A stretch of DNA of 64,000 nt from Euphorbia lathyris (GCF_963576675.1 NC_088915.1:39399501-39463500), one strand, 5' to 3'. Positions 1 to 10,575 are shown, counted from the stretch's first letter. Notes: a model not told the origin generated them from the letters alone. A program made the numbers and translations.

Positions 1-552
1 CTACAGGCATGGAAGAAAGCACAGGCATTGATTTCTCCTTCAGGCTGTCCGGCTGTGCCAAGTCCGACGGTGTGGCAGCGTCCTCGAACAGGCTTTTTAA
101 AACTAAATGTGGATGGTGCGTCATTTGCGAACGAGAATGTGGCTGGGTTTGGGTGTATCATTCGGGATGAGTTGGGTCGATTTGTTGCGGCTAAAAATGG
201 TATATTGCAGAATTACCATGATGCATCGTTCATTGAAGCGCTATCGGTCCGTGAAGCTCTCAGTTGGATCAAAGAACGCGGATGGAAGGATGTAATCATT
301 GAATCAGATTCTTTGATCGTGGTACAGTCTATGGCCCGCCCGTTAGAGTTTTCATCTCCTTTTAACGTCTTAGCCAATGATTGTCATTTTTCATTGAACG
401 AGCTTTTTAATTGCTCTATTCGATTTGTCTGTCGTTCTACAAACTCTGTTGCTCATTTGTTAGCTAGAAGTAGTATTTTACCTTTACATCGGGGTGAGTG
501 GTTTTCTGTACCCCCTGATTTTATTTGTAATATGCTTCTTCTTGATTCTTAA
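1..552 (+). CDS. LINE-derived RNase H domain, C-terminal part of ORF2 (partial at window edge)
   Basis: The frame is open from base 1, so the protein continues upstream of the window and ends at a TAA at 550-552. It has the plant LINE RNase H fold. The first acidic residue is in LNVDGA, followed by a GFGCIIRDELG strand, a helix with FIEALSVREAL (second acidic residue), IIESDS (third) and a C-terminal FVCRSTNSVAHLLAR helix. This domain closes ORF2 of many plant L1-type elements and degrades RNA in RNA:DNA hybrids. A short A-run 20 bp downstream fits a LINE 3' end. No stop or frameshift lies in the visible part. A stand-alone host RNase H-like gene is possible, but those usually look the same and descend from LINEs. 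Confidence 0.8.
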   Translation, partial: LQAWKKAQALISPSGCPAVPSPTVWQRPRTGFLKLNVDGASFANENVAGFGCIIRDELGRFVAAKNGILQNYHDASFIEALSVREALSWIKERGWKDVIIESDSLIVVQSMARPLEFSSPFNVLANDCHFSLNELFNCSIRFVCRSTNSVAHLLARSSILPLHRGEWFSVPPDFICNMLLLDS

Positions 553-572
553 TATATGCTTCTTTGGTTGTC

Positions 573-582
573 AAAAAAAAAA
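573..582 (+). other. poly(A) run, probable LINE 3' terminus
   Basis: Ten consecutive A residues start 20 bp after the stop of the LINE RNase H ORF, as expected for the 3' end of a target-primed insertion. The upstream end lies outside the window, so no target-site duplication can be tested. Confidence 0.5.
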
Positions 583-829
583 TATAATGTGGTTATAAGA
601 CTAATTAAAATCTGATAACATCCTTATTTACATTGATGTCATCAACTGTTATTCTTTTATGAAGGAATAATGGTAAGCGATCGAAATTAAGACAAAACAT
701 TATTCTTTTTAAGAGAAGAAATGATGACAAATTAAATTGAGGATTGATGCAAAGTTAAATGACAAATTAATAGAGTATTGATAAACCATTAAATTATATT
801 AATAGTTAGGAGTTAACAACTTGCAAAAA

Positions 830-1231
830 GGAATATAAATACACCATATATATACTACATATAAGGTAGTGAACCAAAATTCTAAAAGGCTAAAGAGATA
901 GGGAGAAAATATTCTTCCGACTTCCACTCGAATAATTACCTTTCTCGTTTACTCTCTCTTTGATCTTGTGTTGATTCCTTTAGAGGCAATCAATTTAGAT
1001 TGCTATTCATTGGTTGATTACTAACCGTTTCGTTTTCTATTGTTTTCTTTGTTCATGAAACACAATTGAGAAGTTAGTGGGCACTTCGTTTGCAATGGTA
1101 GATAGTTCTTTAGAAAAGGTAATACGTTTAATCCCTTTTAATATGAAATAATGATTAATAGATCTTGGGAAAAGGAAAATAGATAAAAAAATTATAATTC
1201 CGCAACGCCTACCTTTGTCTATTTTCCTTCA
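830..1231 (+). repeat. diverged Ty1/copia LTR remnant (3' portion)
   Basis: This stretch aligns with the last third of the Cop-I 5' LTR (about 21800-22225). Shared blocks include CTTGTGTTGATT..AGAGGCAATC, GTGGGCACTTCG, GCAA(T/C)GGTAGATAG, GATCTTGGG and the terminal CTATTTTCCTTCA. The element's primer site is absent after 1231, so it is a solo or truncated LTR. The 5' limit is soft; 583-830 is AT-rich and I cannot align it confidently. Confidence 0.6.
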
Positions 1232-1930
1232 AAAGCTTCAAATGATAACGGTTCATTCTCACGAGACCAATATCACAGGTCTCTTGCACCTCCTTCAAAT
1301 GGAGCATTTCCTTGGTGGATAGCTTGCTCTTTAGTTGGGTACACGTCTACAACTTCTTTCTCAGAAAAGCTCCAAAGCCTCTAGTTCTCAACACAGACCT
1401 GTTGCCGGTCTTCAGCACATTTCAACCACTTTTCATTAGACTCAACAAGCTGAGCAGAAAATCGTGTGTTGGATTCTGTGGACTCTACCCGAGTAGCGTA
1501 TAGAGCACTGTCTAAAGCACCAATTTGAGACTTAGCCCTATCACGTTCCTTGCGGAACCGTTCACTTTGAGCTTCGGGCCGTCTTAGTTGGGCGTTCATA
1601 GTTGTTAAACCAACTTCCATATCTTCCCTCTGGTGTGCATATGCCTGGTCCTCGGCCTGCACTCGAGCCGCTTGGACCACGACGAGGTCAACCTCGAGAC
1701 GACTTAAATTGGCATGGTAGCTCAATGTGGCCTCTTTGGCAGAAGCAAGCCATTCTTCCTTTTGCCTTCATGTTGCATGGCCGCAATCTCCCCTTCCCGA
1801 AGAGCAAGAAGTTCATGATCTTCTTCAGATTAATCTCCGCCTAGATACTAATGGAAATTCGATGTCTTACTTCTAATAGATCCACTTGGCGAAGGGTGTC
1901 CTTAAGGCACTCTGCAAGCTCAGTACTTGA
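1232..1930. other. unassigned 0.7-kb segment between two element fragments
   Basis: It lies between the copia LTR remnant and the point near 1931 where Gy-I copy 1 sequence begins. Its only recognisable content is the coiled-coil reading frame on the minus strand at 1381-1725. Confidence 0.5.
1381..1725 (-). CDS. coiled-coil fragment, possible antisense accessory ORF of a Tat-type element
   Basis: This 114-codon frame is rich in E, R, A and Q. It has heptad-like stretches such as QAEDQAYAHQREDMEVGL and SERFRKERDRAKSQIGAL and no enzymatic motif. Similar low-complexity coiled coils form the C-terminal part of extra ORFs in Tat-lineage Ty3/gypsy elements, often on the opposite strand to pol, and the window holds a comparable frame at 48470-48934. 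It could equally be a piece of an unrelated gag. The frame is truncated at both sides and is not expected to be functional. Confidence 0.35.
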   Translation of the reverse strand: MSYHANLSRLEVDLVVVQAARVQAEDQAYAHQREDMEVGLTTMNAQLRRPEAQSERFRKERDRAKSQIGALDSALYATRVESTESNTRFSAQLVESNEKWLKCAEDRQQVCVEN

Positions 1931-1967
1931 AGACTCCCAACAGACACATTAATTCATTCTGTTCCAC

Positions 1968-1975
1968 TATAAATA
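1968..1975 (+). promoter_or_regulatory. TATA box upstream of accessory ORF A (copy 1)
   Basis: TATAAATA lies 118 bp before the ATG at 2093. The same arrangement occurs at 31291 before the copy 3 homologue. The palindrome expected further upstream is lost because this copy is truncated near 1931. Confidence 0.5.
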
Positions 1976-2092
1976 TATTTAGAGAAGATCAGAATCATTT
2001 TATTTACATCTTCATCTCTATCAGAATTCTGATTTCTTCTAAATTCTCTAACCTTTACAAAAAGTTACAGAACCTTTTCTTTCTTACCAAAC

Positions 2093-3025
2093 ATGACTAC
2101 CTCTCTTAAATCTTCCAAGAAAAATGCTGCTGCATGCAACAAGCGTACTGATATGTCAAAATGCTACGGTGCACTATTTCCTATTTATAACCATGATGAA
2201 GGAAGACGATAGTATCGATTACGATATGCAATATTTGTCGGAATGATGTATATGGACGAGTTATTAAATGATGAACTCGGAATAAGCGAAGACATGAATC
2301 GCTACTTACAGAATTTAGGATGGTCTAAGTTCGCCTTCATGAGGTTTCCAATCATTGGAGACTAGGTTTTAGAGTTCCTGTGTACTGTTCGTTTTGTGAA
2401 TAAGCGTCGTGTTTGTCTTAGTTTTTGTAGAGATGGCGAAATATACACTTTTGGATACCCAGAATTACATGCCTGGTTTGGTTTCTCGGCCAGGGATACT
2501 GCACAACACCATCCTAGTAGAGACATGACATCTTGGGATATTTGGAGAATGTTAATTGGCTTTTGGTGATTTAACCCCAAACTCGCCTACAACAAGTCCA
2601 TCAACTCCAATTCCATGCTGTATTTACACAAGTTCCTGTGCCATAGTTTATTTGGACGTACTGGTAGTATTGTTGTCCAAGACACGGACTTGTATGTGTT
2701 GGGAGATATTTTCCAAGGCAACACCGTCAATTCCTCGAAGATATTGATGGAATGTTTAGTTGCCGCATCACGATCCAAGGACAAGAAGATTGGGTTCGAG
2801 AACATAATTTGTGGCACCATCCTCGGAACAAAGGGATCAATTTCGGTTCCCTGGACTGATGCAGAACCTTTTCCCATTCTTGATTATGAGTTCCTGGAGA
2901 GTGAGGGACTTGTCAAGTGAATATTTAGAGTCGGTCCAAGATTTCTTTCTTCAAAAGAAAGACAGATCTTCGTGCAAGCGAAGATTAATCGATATAGGTC
3001 TATGCGAATCCCAATTCAAAGGGAT
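2093..3025 (+). pseudogene. Gy-I accessory ORF A, copy 1 (putative plant transposon protein family)
   Basis: The sequence starts MTTSLKSSKK and matches the copy 3 homologue at 31402-32330 throughout. Landmarks are LGWSKFAFMRFPIIG, an FGYP-like turn, DIW and the stretch MLYLHKFLCHSLFGR. The domain is of the plant accessory or env-like type found downstream of pol in Athila, Tat and Sirevirus elements; its biochemical role is unknown. The copy is dead. It carries a TAG in the N-terminal part, a TAG near 2365, further stops around 2567, and a TGA after ELVK at 2918-2920. The first 48 codons run into TGA that overlaps an ATG (ATGA) near 2244, a feature shared with copy 3. Confidence 0.7.
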
Positions 3026-3534
3026 GAAAATTTAATATAATTTGTTTTGTTTTGTTTGTTTTAGTTTGTATAAATTTCTATAAATAGGCTTGTTTTCAAT
3101 TTCAAATGTATATATGTTCTTTCTTATTTTTTTACATATGTGTTTCATGCAATAAAATTCAATTTCATCTTTTGTTATGCATAATGTCTGATTGAATTTA
3201 TAAAGTTCAGAAATGAATCTGTACACCTGAATAATAAATGCTCATAAGTGATAATAATGATTAAACATTACAAGATTAAAGTACATTCATTTTACATTCA
3301 CTTAACTTAAAGAATTAATACTCATTTATGATCCATTCAATTCTAATTAAGTCATTTAATGGTTCATTAATCAGAATTTAATAAGGTTAAACCTTTGGTT
3401 TTCCCTTCATTTAATGTTTTATTTTGTATTTTTAAGTTTCAGGTATCAATATATTCATTCATAGGACATATTTGCAAGGAAATCATGTTATTATGGAGTT
3501 TATATATGCGTTTTTTAGCCACCAGGTCATGAAT

Positions 3535-3565
3535 CTCGGTAGAGATTGCACAATCTCTACGCGAG
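3535..3565 (+). promoter_or_regulatory. palindrome GAGATT-GCAC-AATCTC between ORFs A and B
   Basis: Left arm 3535-3547 (CTCGGTAGAGATT), 4-bp loop GCAC, right arm 3552-3565 (AATCTCTACGCGAG), with one unpaired base. The same core recurs in Gy-I LTRs and other intergenic gaps. It is 143 bp upstream of a TATA box. Confidence 0.6.
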
Positions 3566-3707
3566 CAGCGAAAACGGAAGATTTTCGGAGATTTTTATCT
3601 CCAGAAATTGGTCTGTCGCAACCTGTAGGCATGGGGAGATCCGATTTTTGCACAAAATTAATCCTTTTCCTATTCCTATACTAACTCATAACACCTATAT
3701 TCAACCC

Positions 3708-3715
3708 TATATAAA
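3708..3715 (+). promoter_or_regulatory. TATA box upstream of accessory ORF B (copy 1)
   Basis: TATATAAA is followed by a C/A/T-rich leader of about 210 bp without strong structure and then the ATG at 3926 in a good plant context (AACACCATGCC). The matching box in copy 3 is at 37773-37780. Confidence 0.45.
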
Positions 3716-3925
3716 CCTATTACTTACACAAACATCACATCACCTCCTATTTTACCCAATTACACACTCTAAACTCTTCCCAATACTCTTACTTTTGTTC
3801 TTCCTAATTTATTCACCCCTATTCATCATCTTCCTCATTCATTCAAACCATTATTTTCATTACACAAAACCTTTCAACTTTTCATATTCTCTCTATTTTC
3901 CTACATATTTTCAACACAAAACACC

Positions 3926-5194
3926 ATGCCTAGAACAAAGGTATCCGCAAACAAACCCAAGGCCACCGAAGCAAATCGTCTTCGAGTGAAATATGGCGCT
4001 GTTTTTTACATTGAGTCCGAAGCGGAAGGCAAACGCTATGTTCACTTCTCCGGGACCAAAATGGAGTTCGTTGACATGCCATTTATCCACTTTGATACGG
4101 TAAGTGAGTTATCCTTCTCCGATCGGATTAATGAATTTCTTACTATTCTTGGTTGGAATACCTTTGCAAGCATGAGATTTCCACACAATGATGAATTCAT
4201 TCTTGAGTTTTTGGTTACATTGAAATATGATAAGAGAAGGAGGTTTATCACTTTTAGGAATAATGGTATTACCTATAAAATTGATTATGAGGCCATGGGC
4301 ATGATGTTTGGTTTTCCAACTAGTGATTTTGTTTCAAGGCCTAAAGAAATTGATAATCACCATATTTGGCATGAACTATCCGGCCAAGATGCTTTTTACC
4401 CTAAGAACACCTCTAGCAAGTTGATTCGGGATAATTGTGTATTTTACTTTCACAAGTTTTTATCTTTCTCCTTGTTTGGAAGGGTTGAGAGTTCTAAAGT
4501 TCAAGTTAGGGACTTGTTTGTGCTTGATTGTTTGTTTAAAGGTCTTCAAGTTGATAGCATTGGTATGCTATTTGACAATTTATATCGTGAATATCCCACA
4601 CTAAGCAAGTACCTTTAAGGAATTTTATTACCGGGATTGTGATGGGAGCACGTGGTGAATTGATGGCTTTTCAAAACCTCTCTTACCAAGGCAATTTACC
4701 GCTTTTGGATGTCTCGGCTCTTCTTCGAGCCAATTTAATACTTAGAGAAGGTCCCCCCCATCTTTGTGTCATATGAGGAACGTATTCCGCACCTTAATGT
4801 TCGCACTGGTGGAGGAGCCTCAAGCTCTCACGGGTTAGGTACCGAGGGTGCCTTTGATGAAGAAGAAGAAGCGGGTGAGGAGCAGGAGCATGTTGAACCA
4901 CAAGGCCAACCACAGGTACAAGGGCATGTAGGTGAGGAGCACCATCTTGATGACCAAATTAATTTGCAACAAATTTGGAACCAAATGAATGCACACAACC
5001 GGTAAATGAATTTGCAGTTAGATGATATAGTTGAAAGCAACCAAGCGATGAGTTCAAGAATTTCCGAGGTGGATACCAATATCAACACGTTGAGGAGAGA
5101 GCACAAGTCCACACGGCGTCGGATGTTATCCTTTTTCCTTCGTCAAAACGTTGTGACCACACCGTCTCCACCGGATTCGCCTACTCATGACTAG
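3926..5194 (+). pseudogene. Gy-I accessory ORF B, copy 1 (putative plant transposon protein family)
   Basis: This is the longest surviving copy of ORF B. The first 230 codons (3926-4618) are open and carry the family core: [49 protein letters not shown] and [15 protein letters not shown] frameshift near 4618 and a short frame change near 4760 move the reading to the frame of 4766-5194. That part encodes a Gly/Ser linker, an acidic run (DEEEEAGEEQEH), a Q-rich segment, a coiled coil (DIVESNQAMSSRISEVDTNI) and the tail PSPPDSPTHD. A CAA-to-TAA change at 5003 is a further break. The layout core, acidic linker, coiled coil, PSPP tail is shared with ORF B of copy 2 and with the Gy-II ORF. Protein function is unknown; position downstream of pol makes it env-like only by location. 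Confidence 0.75.
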
Positions 5195-6721
5195 GTTTTA
5201 TCTTATCTTTTTATAACTCATTTCTCTTATTTTGTTGCTTTTCAATTTAAGTTTGGTACAATATTTATATTTCCTATTATGTTTGGTACAATTTTATATT
5301 TTATGTTGGATGATTTAATTTGATAATTTTTCTTTCTTAATTCGTATGATTTATTTCGTATCATTTTTCGTGTTTTATCAATTTTTGCACCAATGAGGAC
5401 ATGGTCCAAATTAAGTGTGGGAGAAGATATTATATATATTGTTTTATTTTTAGTACGAATGAATGTAACGAATAAGAATGAATGACATTTATTTAAACAT
5501 AAATACATGTTAATAAATTTTTAATGCAACAATTATTTTATGCAAATGCAACACATTTTGCAACAATTTTTCAAACATGTCATATTTTTTAAAAAAATGT
5601 CATATTTTTAATACAAACAATATTGCATATTTTTATAACTTTACATTTTCATATGTTATAAAAAAATAACATTTAACTTATGATTATTTTAGGTTATCGA
5701 TACCCATAGAAATAAAATTTCTATACGGGCAATATTTTTCAAATTATTCACAAATCTCCGAAACGATTTTAAATAAAAAACGTCTCGAGTAAATGTATTT
5801 AAGTAAAAATTCTTTATTTTTAAATCTCTATTTTATATCATGAAATTCATAATACAATAAATCTTATTTTCAATTAGGTTTATAGGCATTAAATTGAACT
5901 AATAATTTTTAGCTCGGTTTGATTTTCATCCTACATTAACACCAATTGAAGTTTTTAAGAAAACTTTAGCCATAATACATGTTGAATTTTAAGTCAATAT
6001 AGGATGAATGTGCTATTTTTCTTTTTTCCAATTTACAATTTTTAATTTCATAACTCATGTTAATAAAATCAAGTAGTCGTATTCTTAAATTTTGGCCACG
6101 ATTGAGACCAACCTTATCAAAATCGAGGTATGAAAGGGAAGAAAATTAAGTAAACGGTACTTTTGGCCACGATTGCGACTACCCTTATATCACAATCGAG
6201 GTATGGAAGGAACGTTAAAATTAAAGCAAAAATTAAAGCGTGTTTAAAGTTTAAAGTAACGATTGCGTTCACCCATGGCATGGTCGGTACCTCTTAAGCG
6301 AACACAAATAAAATGCATATAAAGTTACGATCGAGACCACCCTTATCTTGGGCGTAACTAAGCAAATAAATTAACCTAAGTACTTATTCATTTAATATAT
6401 TTTATATAATAGTTTAGGTTTGGGGAAGGAAATTTTGTGCTTTGAAATGCCTTAAGACGAAAGACTCAATAACATGCGTGCTTATACCGTCCCGAATACT
6501 TCAATTTAAAAATTGAAATACAAGACGAATGCTATATCGCCTTTATACTAGTTCGTTTGATATTTTGCGTATAAATTTGCCATGCAAGGTTAATCTTTTC
6601 GGCTTAACTAATTTAAAAAAGGAGTACAAAGATATATGTTTTATTTTCATAAAGAGATTGGTTAAAGGATAAATTCAGTGAAATTTTGCTCGGGACTAGC
6701 AAAAGATTAAGTGTGGAGATT
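5195..6721 (+). other. Gy-I copy 1 3' UTR with two polypurine tracts
   Basis: This is an AT-rich noncoding stretch. A purine run AAGTGTGGGAGAAG sits at 5413-5426, only 220 bp after ORF B, and resembles a polypurine tract. The run next to the LTR at 6701-6721 (AAAAGATTAAGTGTGGAGAT) is the likely functional one. A degenerate motif of the form ACGATYGNGACCACCCTTATC occurs at 6098, 6169, 6259 and 6327. No coding sequence is evident. Confidence 0.55.
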
Positions 6722-6987
6722 TGTTAAGCCCAAAATATACCTAAAATATCATTAATATTTACATCAGTTTTGCTATGAAATCGTGCTATTTATATCTATT
6801 TAGAGTACTTTTACGTCCGAATATGTTTCTTTCATGCAAGGTACCTAAATATTTGGTAAAATCCAAATAGGAACGAAAATAGGTCAAAAACTAAGGAAAA
6901 ACCCTAAGTTACGAGCCAAAAAGACAAGGAAATTCAGCGCACCGATACGAAGGATGGGAACGAAGACAGACTCGAGAAGAAGATCCC

Positions 6988-7025
6988 GTGTCGTGACCAA
7001 GATTCCATAATCTCGGTCGCGGCAC
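6988..7025 (+). promoter_or_regulatory. Gy-I LTR palindrome (17-bp arms, CCAT loop)
   Basis: Arms at 6988-7004 and 7009-7025 flank a 4-bp loop, with two or three mismatched pairs. The arms begin GTGTCGTGACC and end GGTCGCGGCAC. The downstream edge is 205 bp from the TATA box. A shorter relative, GAGATT-CCAT-GATCTC, lies at 7089-7104. Confidence 0.6.
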
Positions 7026-7229
7026 GCTAAATTCCGACACCTCTCCTTCTCGTTCCGAAGACTTAAAAACTGCTCCCTAATCTCGGCAGAGATTCCATGA
7101 TCTCGGTAGGAACAACAGGTTTTCCAGCATCAATTTCACATGTTTTATTTCAAAGAATCACGTCTATTCGGGTGGATAGAAACGTCTCTTCACAACGGAC
7201 ACGACCCTTCAACACGACTCTTCAACATC

Positions 7230-7237
7230 TATAAATG
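7230..7237 (+). promoter_or_regulatory. Gy-I LTR TATA box, copy 1
   Basis: TATAAATG sits in the conserved context CAACATCTATAAA, also present in the LTRs of copies 2/3 and 4. It is the likely core promoter for the genomic transcript. Confidence 0.55.
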
Positions 7238-8232
7238 GAGAGTTGATTTCAGAGAAAAAGAGAGTTAGATTAATTAAGATTAAGTGCAGAATTTATGCAG
7301 AAATTCTGAGTCAAAACGATTCAGATTTAGACTTCATTCTTGTAAAAGCAATCTGATGTACACAAATTGTTCTTAGATTACTTACAAACATAGTAGCAAT
7401 TAGATTTAGATTAAGATTTGTTCGAAGACTAGTTTACATTTTGGTAGAAGAAACATCATCTCTATTCCGAAGATTCAGCGAGAAGATCAAGCATCGGATG
7501 CGACCCCGGAGCTTGACAAACTCTAACGAGGTTTGAGGAAAGGATTGACGAGCCGGAACTCGAATGTCGTTTCGAATGCTTTCATGTTTTATGTTCTCTA
7601 TAAACTTGTATCAATTCACAATCCATCTAATAAAAGTTCATACAATTCAATATATTTTTATATAGTTACTTTGGTAATTAATCCGAAGTAAGATTATGGT
7701 GTTTTCATTAAAACGAATTTAATCCACATCTTTACAAGGAAACTTTATTGAACACTTGAGCAAGTTCGTATTTATGGATGATATGATCGTTGGGTCGGCT
7801 TATCAGAAATAAGTATAAACTTGGTTAAGTTAGAAATCTACTCAACATCAGGGGGATTCTCTACGGTTCAAGGCCTTCTAATCGAAAGAGTTTTCATTTA
7901 TTACACACTTATAATTTTTACAAAGTTTAAAGTTGATATCTTTGCTTAATGCAAACGAGTTCAACACATCTCTTATTTTAAACGCTAAATGTTCCTATCT
8001 TGTAATATAATCTCAAGACAGAATTGATTTCTAACATTCTGACATATAATTCTAATCTGATTCTTATTAATTCAATCTCAAATCTAATTCAATTAATAAT
8101 TATCAATTAAATAAACCTAAAGACGTATTTAAACCATATCAAAATAAGTTTTTCTGAAAAAACGTTCCCTGTGGGATTGATATCTTTTTATTACTACAAG
8201 CAAAACCGTGCACTTGCGGAAATCTCTCAACA

Positions 8233-9351
8233 CGCACCCATATGTATAATGCGGGGTTCCATCAAATTGAGTTGCATGAGCATTTCCTGGAAACTCTTAT
8301 GGGGGAAGCCTTGATGTGGCACCAGGGGCTATCAGAGGGAGAAATAGGTCATTGGATACCCCTTAGGGATGCATTTATGCTGAGATATGAGATATATATT
8401 CCATGGACGGGGTCCCTAGAAGATTTGGGAGGATTAGGCAGTTCCCTGAAGAGCCGTTTGTGGATTACGCTAGAAGGTGCATGTATAAGTATGCCTCATG
8501 TCGGGCGACTTTAAGTGACCAGGAGCAACTCATGTACATCCGAAGAGGTGCTATTCCACTTGTCGCAAAGAGCTTGAGTAGAGTGTTCATGCGGGATTGT
8601 GATGAGCTGATAGGCTGGGCTCTGTATGGATCGTCAAACCCTTCTTATGTGAATCCGAACCTTCCTCACGTAAGGGATCTAATGGTAGTGGACATCTAGG
8701 GAAGCTCTTCGGACGAAGAAGGTGTCTGTCAGGGGGTTCCTATCAATATCTGGGATGAATATGATGACGAGCCGGAGATTGCCATCATGACAAGATCAGG
8801 CCGAGTGGCTGAAGGGAAAGCACCCGTTACGGAGGCTAAGATAGGAGAAGGATCGGCACCCAAGCCGGATGACCAGGTCCTCGAGCAGTTAAAGAAGACG
8901 CAAGCTAAGTCTATGGTGTGGGAGGTTTTGTGCCACTCTAAATACCACCGTGAGAATTTGATGAAGGAGTTGCAGAATCTAGTCATCTCAACTGAAACAG
9001 AGCCGATAACGCTAGTGGGGGCAATTATGGCCCGAAAAAAGACCAAAATCACTTTTACCGATGAGAATCTCCCGAAGGAGGGTAGGGCTCACAACAAGCC
9101 TTTATACATCCGGGCTAAGGTTAATGGGAAGAAGACGAGCTGTGTGATGGTTGATGATGGATCAGCCATTAATGTATGCTCGCTAAAGCTCTTGTCCAAG
9201 TTGGGAGTCGAGAGAGGAGACTTGACTGCCTCGGAAACTGTGATCAGGGCCTATGATTATAGTCGTAGGCACATTGAAGGAATCTTCAAGGTTAAGCTAA
9301 AGGTCGGGCTGCATGAGGAAGAAACTGAGTTCACCGTCCTAGACATACCGG
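8233..9351 (+). pseudogene. Tat-lineage gag and protease fragment
   Basis: Two gag pieces lie in different frames. The first (8242-8514) has ETLMGEALMWHQGLSEGEIGHW, a typical retrotransposon gag helix pair. The second (from about 8440) has EPFVDYARRCMYKYASC, so a frameshift lies near 8420-8500. From 8787 a protease-containing frame runs. KPLYIRAKVNGKK precedes the aspartic site VMVDDGSAINVCSL, then RAYDYSRRHIEGIFKVKLKVG follows. This is the Tat/Ogre type of protease, unlike the DLGAS protease of Gy-I. The protease is cut at 9351, just after TVLDIP, and reading continues in frame into Gy-I gag. It may derive from the same family as the Tat pol at 43034-48008. Confidence 0.7.
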
Positions 9352-9702
9352 TGAAGAAGACATCCGTCCAAGCGAGAGAACTTTTAGAGGAAATGGCAAT
9401 CAACAGTAGTATGTGGCCAGCAGAACGTGGGCACACACCAGTGGCAAAACCATCATTCTCAACCACATCACCAGTTACAGATATAGTGAATCTCGATCCA
9501 ATCGTGATGTTACAAGCCCTGTTTTCTGCCTTATCGCACAAAATTGATAGGTTTATGGCACTGTGTGATACCAATGGTAATCCAATCCCAACGGATGTGG
9601 ATTACGAAGGTATGGATGTGGTTGAACAGGTAAATTTTGTCCAAGGGCAAAACCAAACTAATAATCATTATTCTAGTACTTATAATTCTAGATGGAGGAA
9701 TT
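9352..9702 (+). pseudogene. Gy-I gag C-terminal fragment, copy 2
   Basis: It encodes KKTSVQARELLEEMAINSS then PVAKPSFSTTSP and VNFVQGQNQTNNH, matching gag of copies 3 and 4. It is joined in frame to a foreign Tat protease upstream. At 9702 it stops (RWRN then TAG), and the next 700 bp of gag found in copy 3 are missing. Confidence 0.75.
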
Positions 9703-10575
9703 AGGCATATAAATTTAACGTTTATGGATGCGATAACGCAAATTCCTAACTATGGTAAGTTTTTAAAAGATTTGATTTCTAAGAAAATCAGTTGGGAAGG
9801 AATTTCATCCATATCATTAACAGAGGACTGTAGTTCAATAGTGTCAAGTAATTTTCCCACAAAACTCAAAGATCCTGGATGTTTCACCATTGGGAGCATT
9901 GAATTCCCAAGTTGTCTTTGTGATTTAGGAGCAAGCATCAACTTAATGCCATTGTCTATTTTTAAGAAATTAGGTTTAGAAGAAGATATCAAGCGTACCA
10001 ACATGGTTTTGCAATTAGCGGATCAAACCACTAAGAAACCATATGGTATAATTGAGGACGTTTTAGTTAAAGTCGATAAGTTCATTTTTCCTACCGATTT
10101 TGTTATACTAGACTTTGCATATGACATTAATTGTCCGCTAATTTTTGGTAGACCGTTTATGAATACGGGACGTGCATTAGTCGATGTATCAGAAGGGAAA
10201 GTAGTTTTGAGAATAGGTGAAGATAAGATTGAGTTTAATATGAACAAAGCGATGAAATATCCTATGGAAGAGTTAGTTTGTATAAAACTTGATTTGGTCG
10301 AAGAATGTGTCAATGATGTTGTTCAAAGAGAAGAAATCATAGAACCCATAGTGGGAGAAGAATTAGAAGATAAGGCTCCAGAGCCTTTGATTCGTGAAGA
10401 TGGACCAGTTCCGCCTTCAATTATAGAACCCTCTAAGTTAGAACTTAAAGAGTTACCAAACCATTTAAGGTACGCTTTCCTAGGTGAAGGCGATACTCTT
10501 CCTATAATAATCTCTAACAAGTTAACTAAAGATCAAGAAGAGAAATTGAAAGAGGTTGTTAGAAATAGGATATGA
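9703..10575 (+). pseudogene. Gy-I aspartic protease and linker, copy 2
   Basis: The frame is open from INLTFMDAITQIPNYGKFLKDL. The retropepsin active site is LCDLGASINLMPLSIFKKLGL, followed by LADQTTKKPYGIIEDVLVKV and the second conserved block CPLIFGRPFMNTGRALVDV. This enzyme processes the polyprotein of Athila-type elements. A charged linker with EPIVGEELEDKAPEP leads to RT. The frame ends at a TGA (10573-10575) after EVVRNRI. The same TGA is present in copy 3 (27953-27955), whereas copy 4 has a glycine codon there. Confidence 0.8.

Larger units (their letters stand above)
1931..8232 (+). mobile_element. Gy-I copy 1: 3' part of an Athila-like Ty3/gypsy element
   Basis: Similarity to Gy-I copy 3 starts abruptly near 1931 (compare about 31260). 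It continues through accessory ORF A, accessory ORF B, a long 3' UTR, a polypurine tract and the 3' LTR ending at 8232. LTR, gag and pol on the 5' side are missing. The order pol (copy 3), A, B, 3' UTR, LTR is read by combining copies 1 and 3. Nothing resembling a tRNA primer site follows 8232; a Tat fragment is joined there instead. Confidence 0.85.
6722..8232 (+). repeat. Gy-I 3' LTR, copy 1 (1511 bp)
   Basis: It begins TGTTAAGCCC directly after the polypurine tract and ends CTCAACA, giving TGTT..AACA inverted termini. It aligns with LTRs at 17128-18654 (plus) and 41176-42658 (minus). U3 holds two palindromes (6988-7025 and 7089-7104) and a TATA box at 7230. The 3' end has the GTTCCCTGTGGGA..ACTTGCGGAAAT block common to Athila-type LTRs. 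Confidence 0.85.

Noticed and set aside
3546..3989. 147-codon frame before accessory ORF B
   Set aside because: It covers the leader and overlaps the ORF B start in another frame; composition is typical of C/T/A-rich UTR.
10573..10575. Programmed readthrough stop between protease and RT
   Set aside because: Copy 4 has a sense codon here, and this is not a known readthrough position; kept only as a shared-mutation finding.
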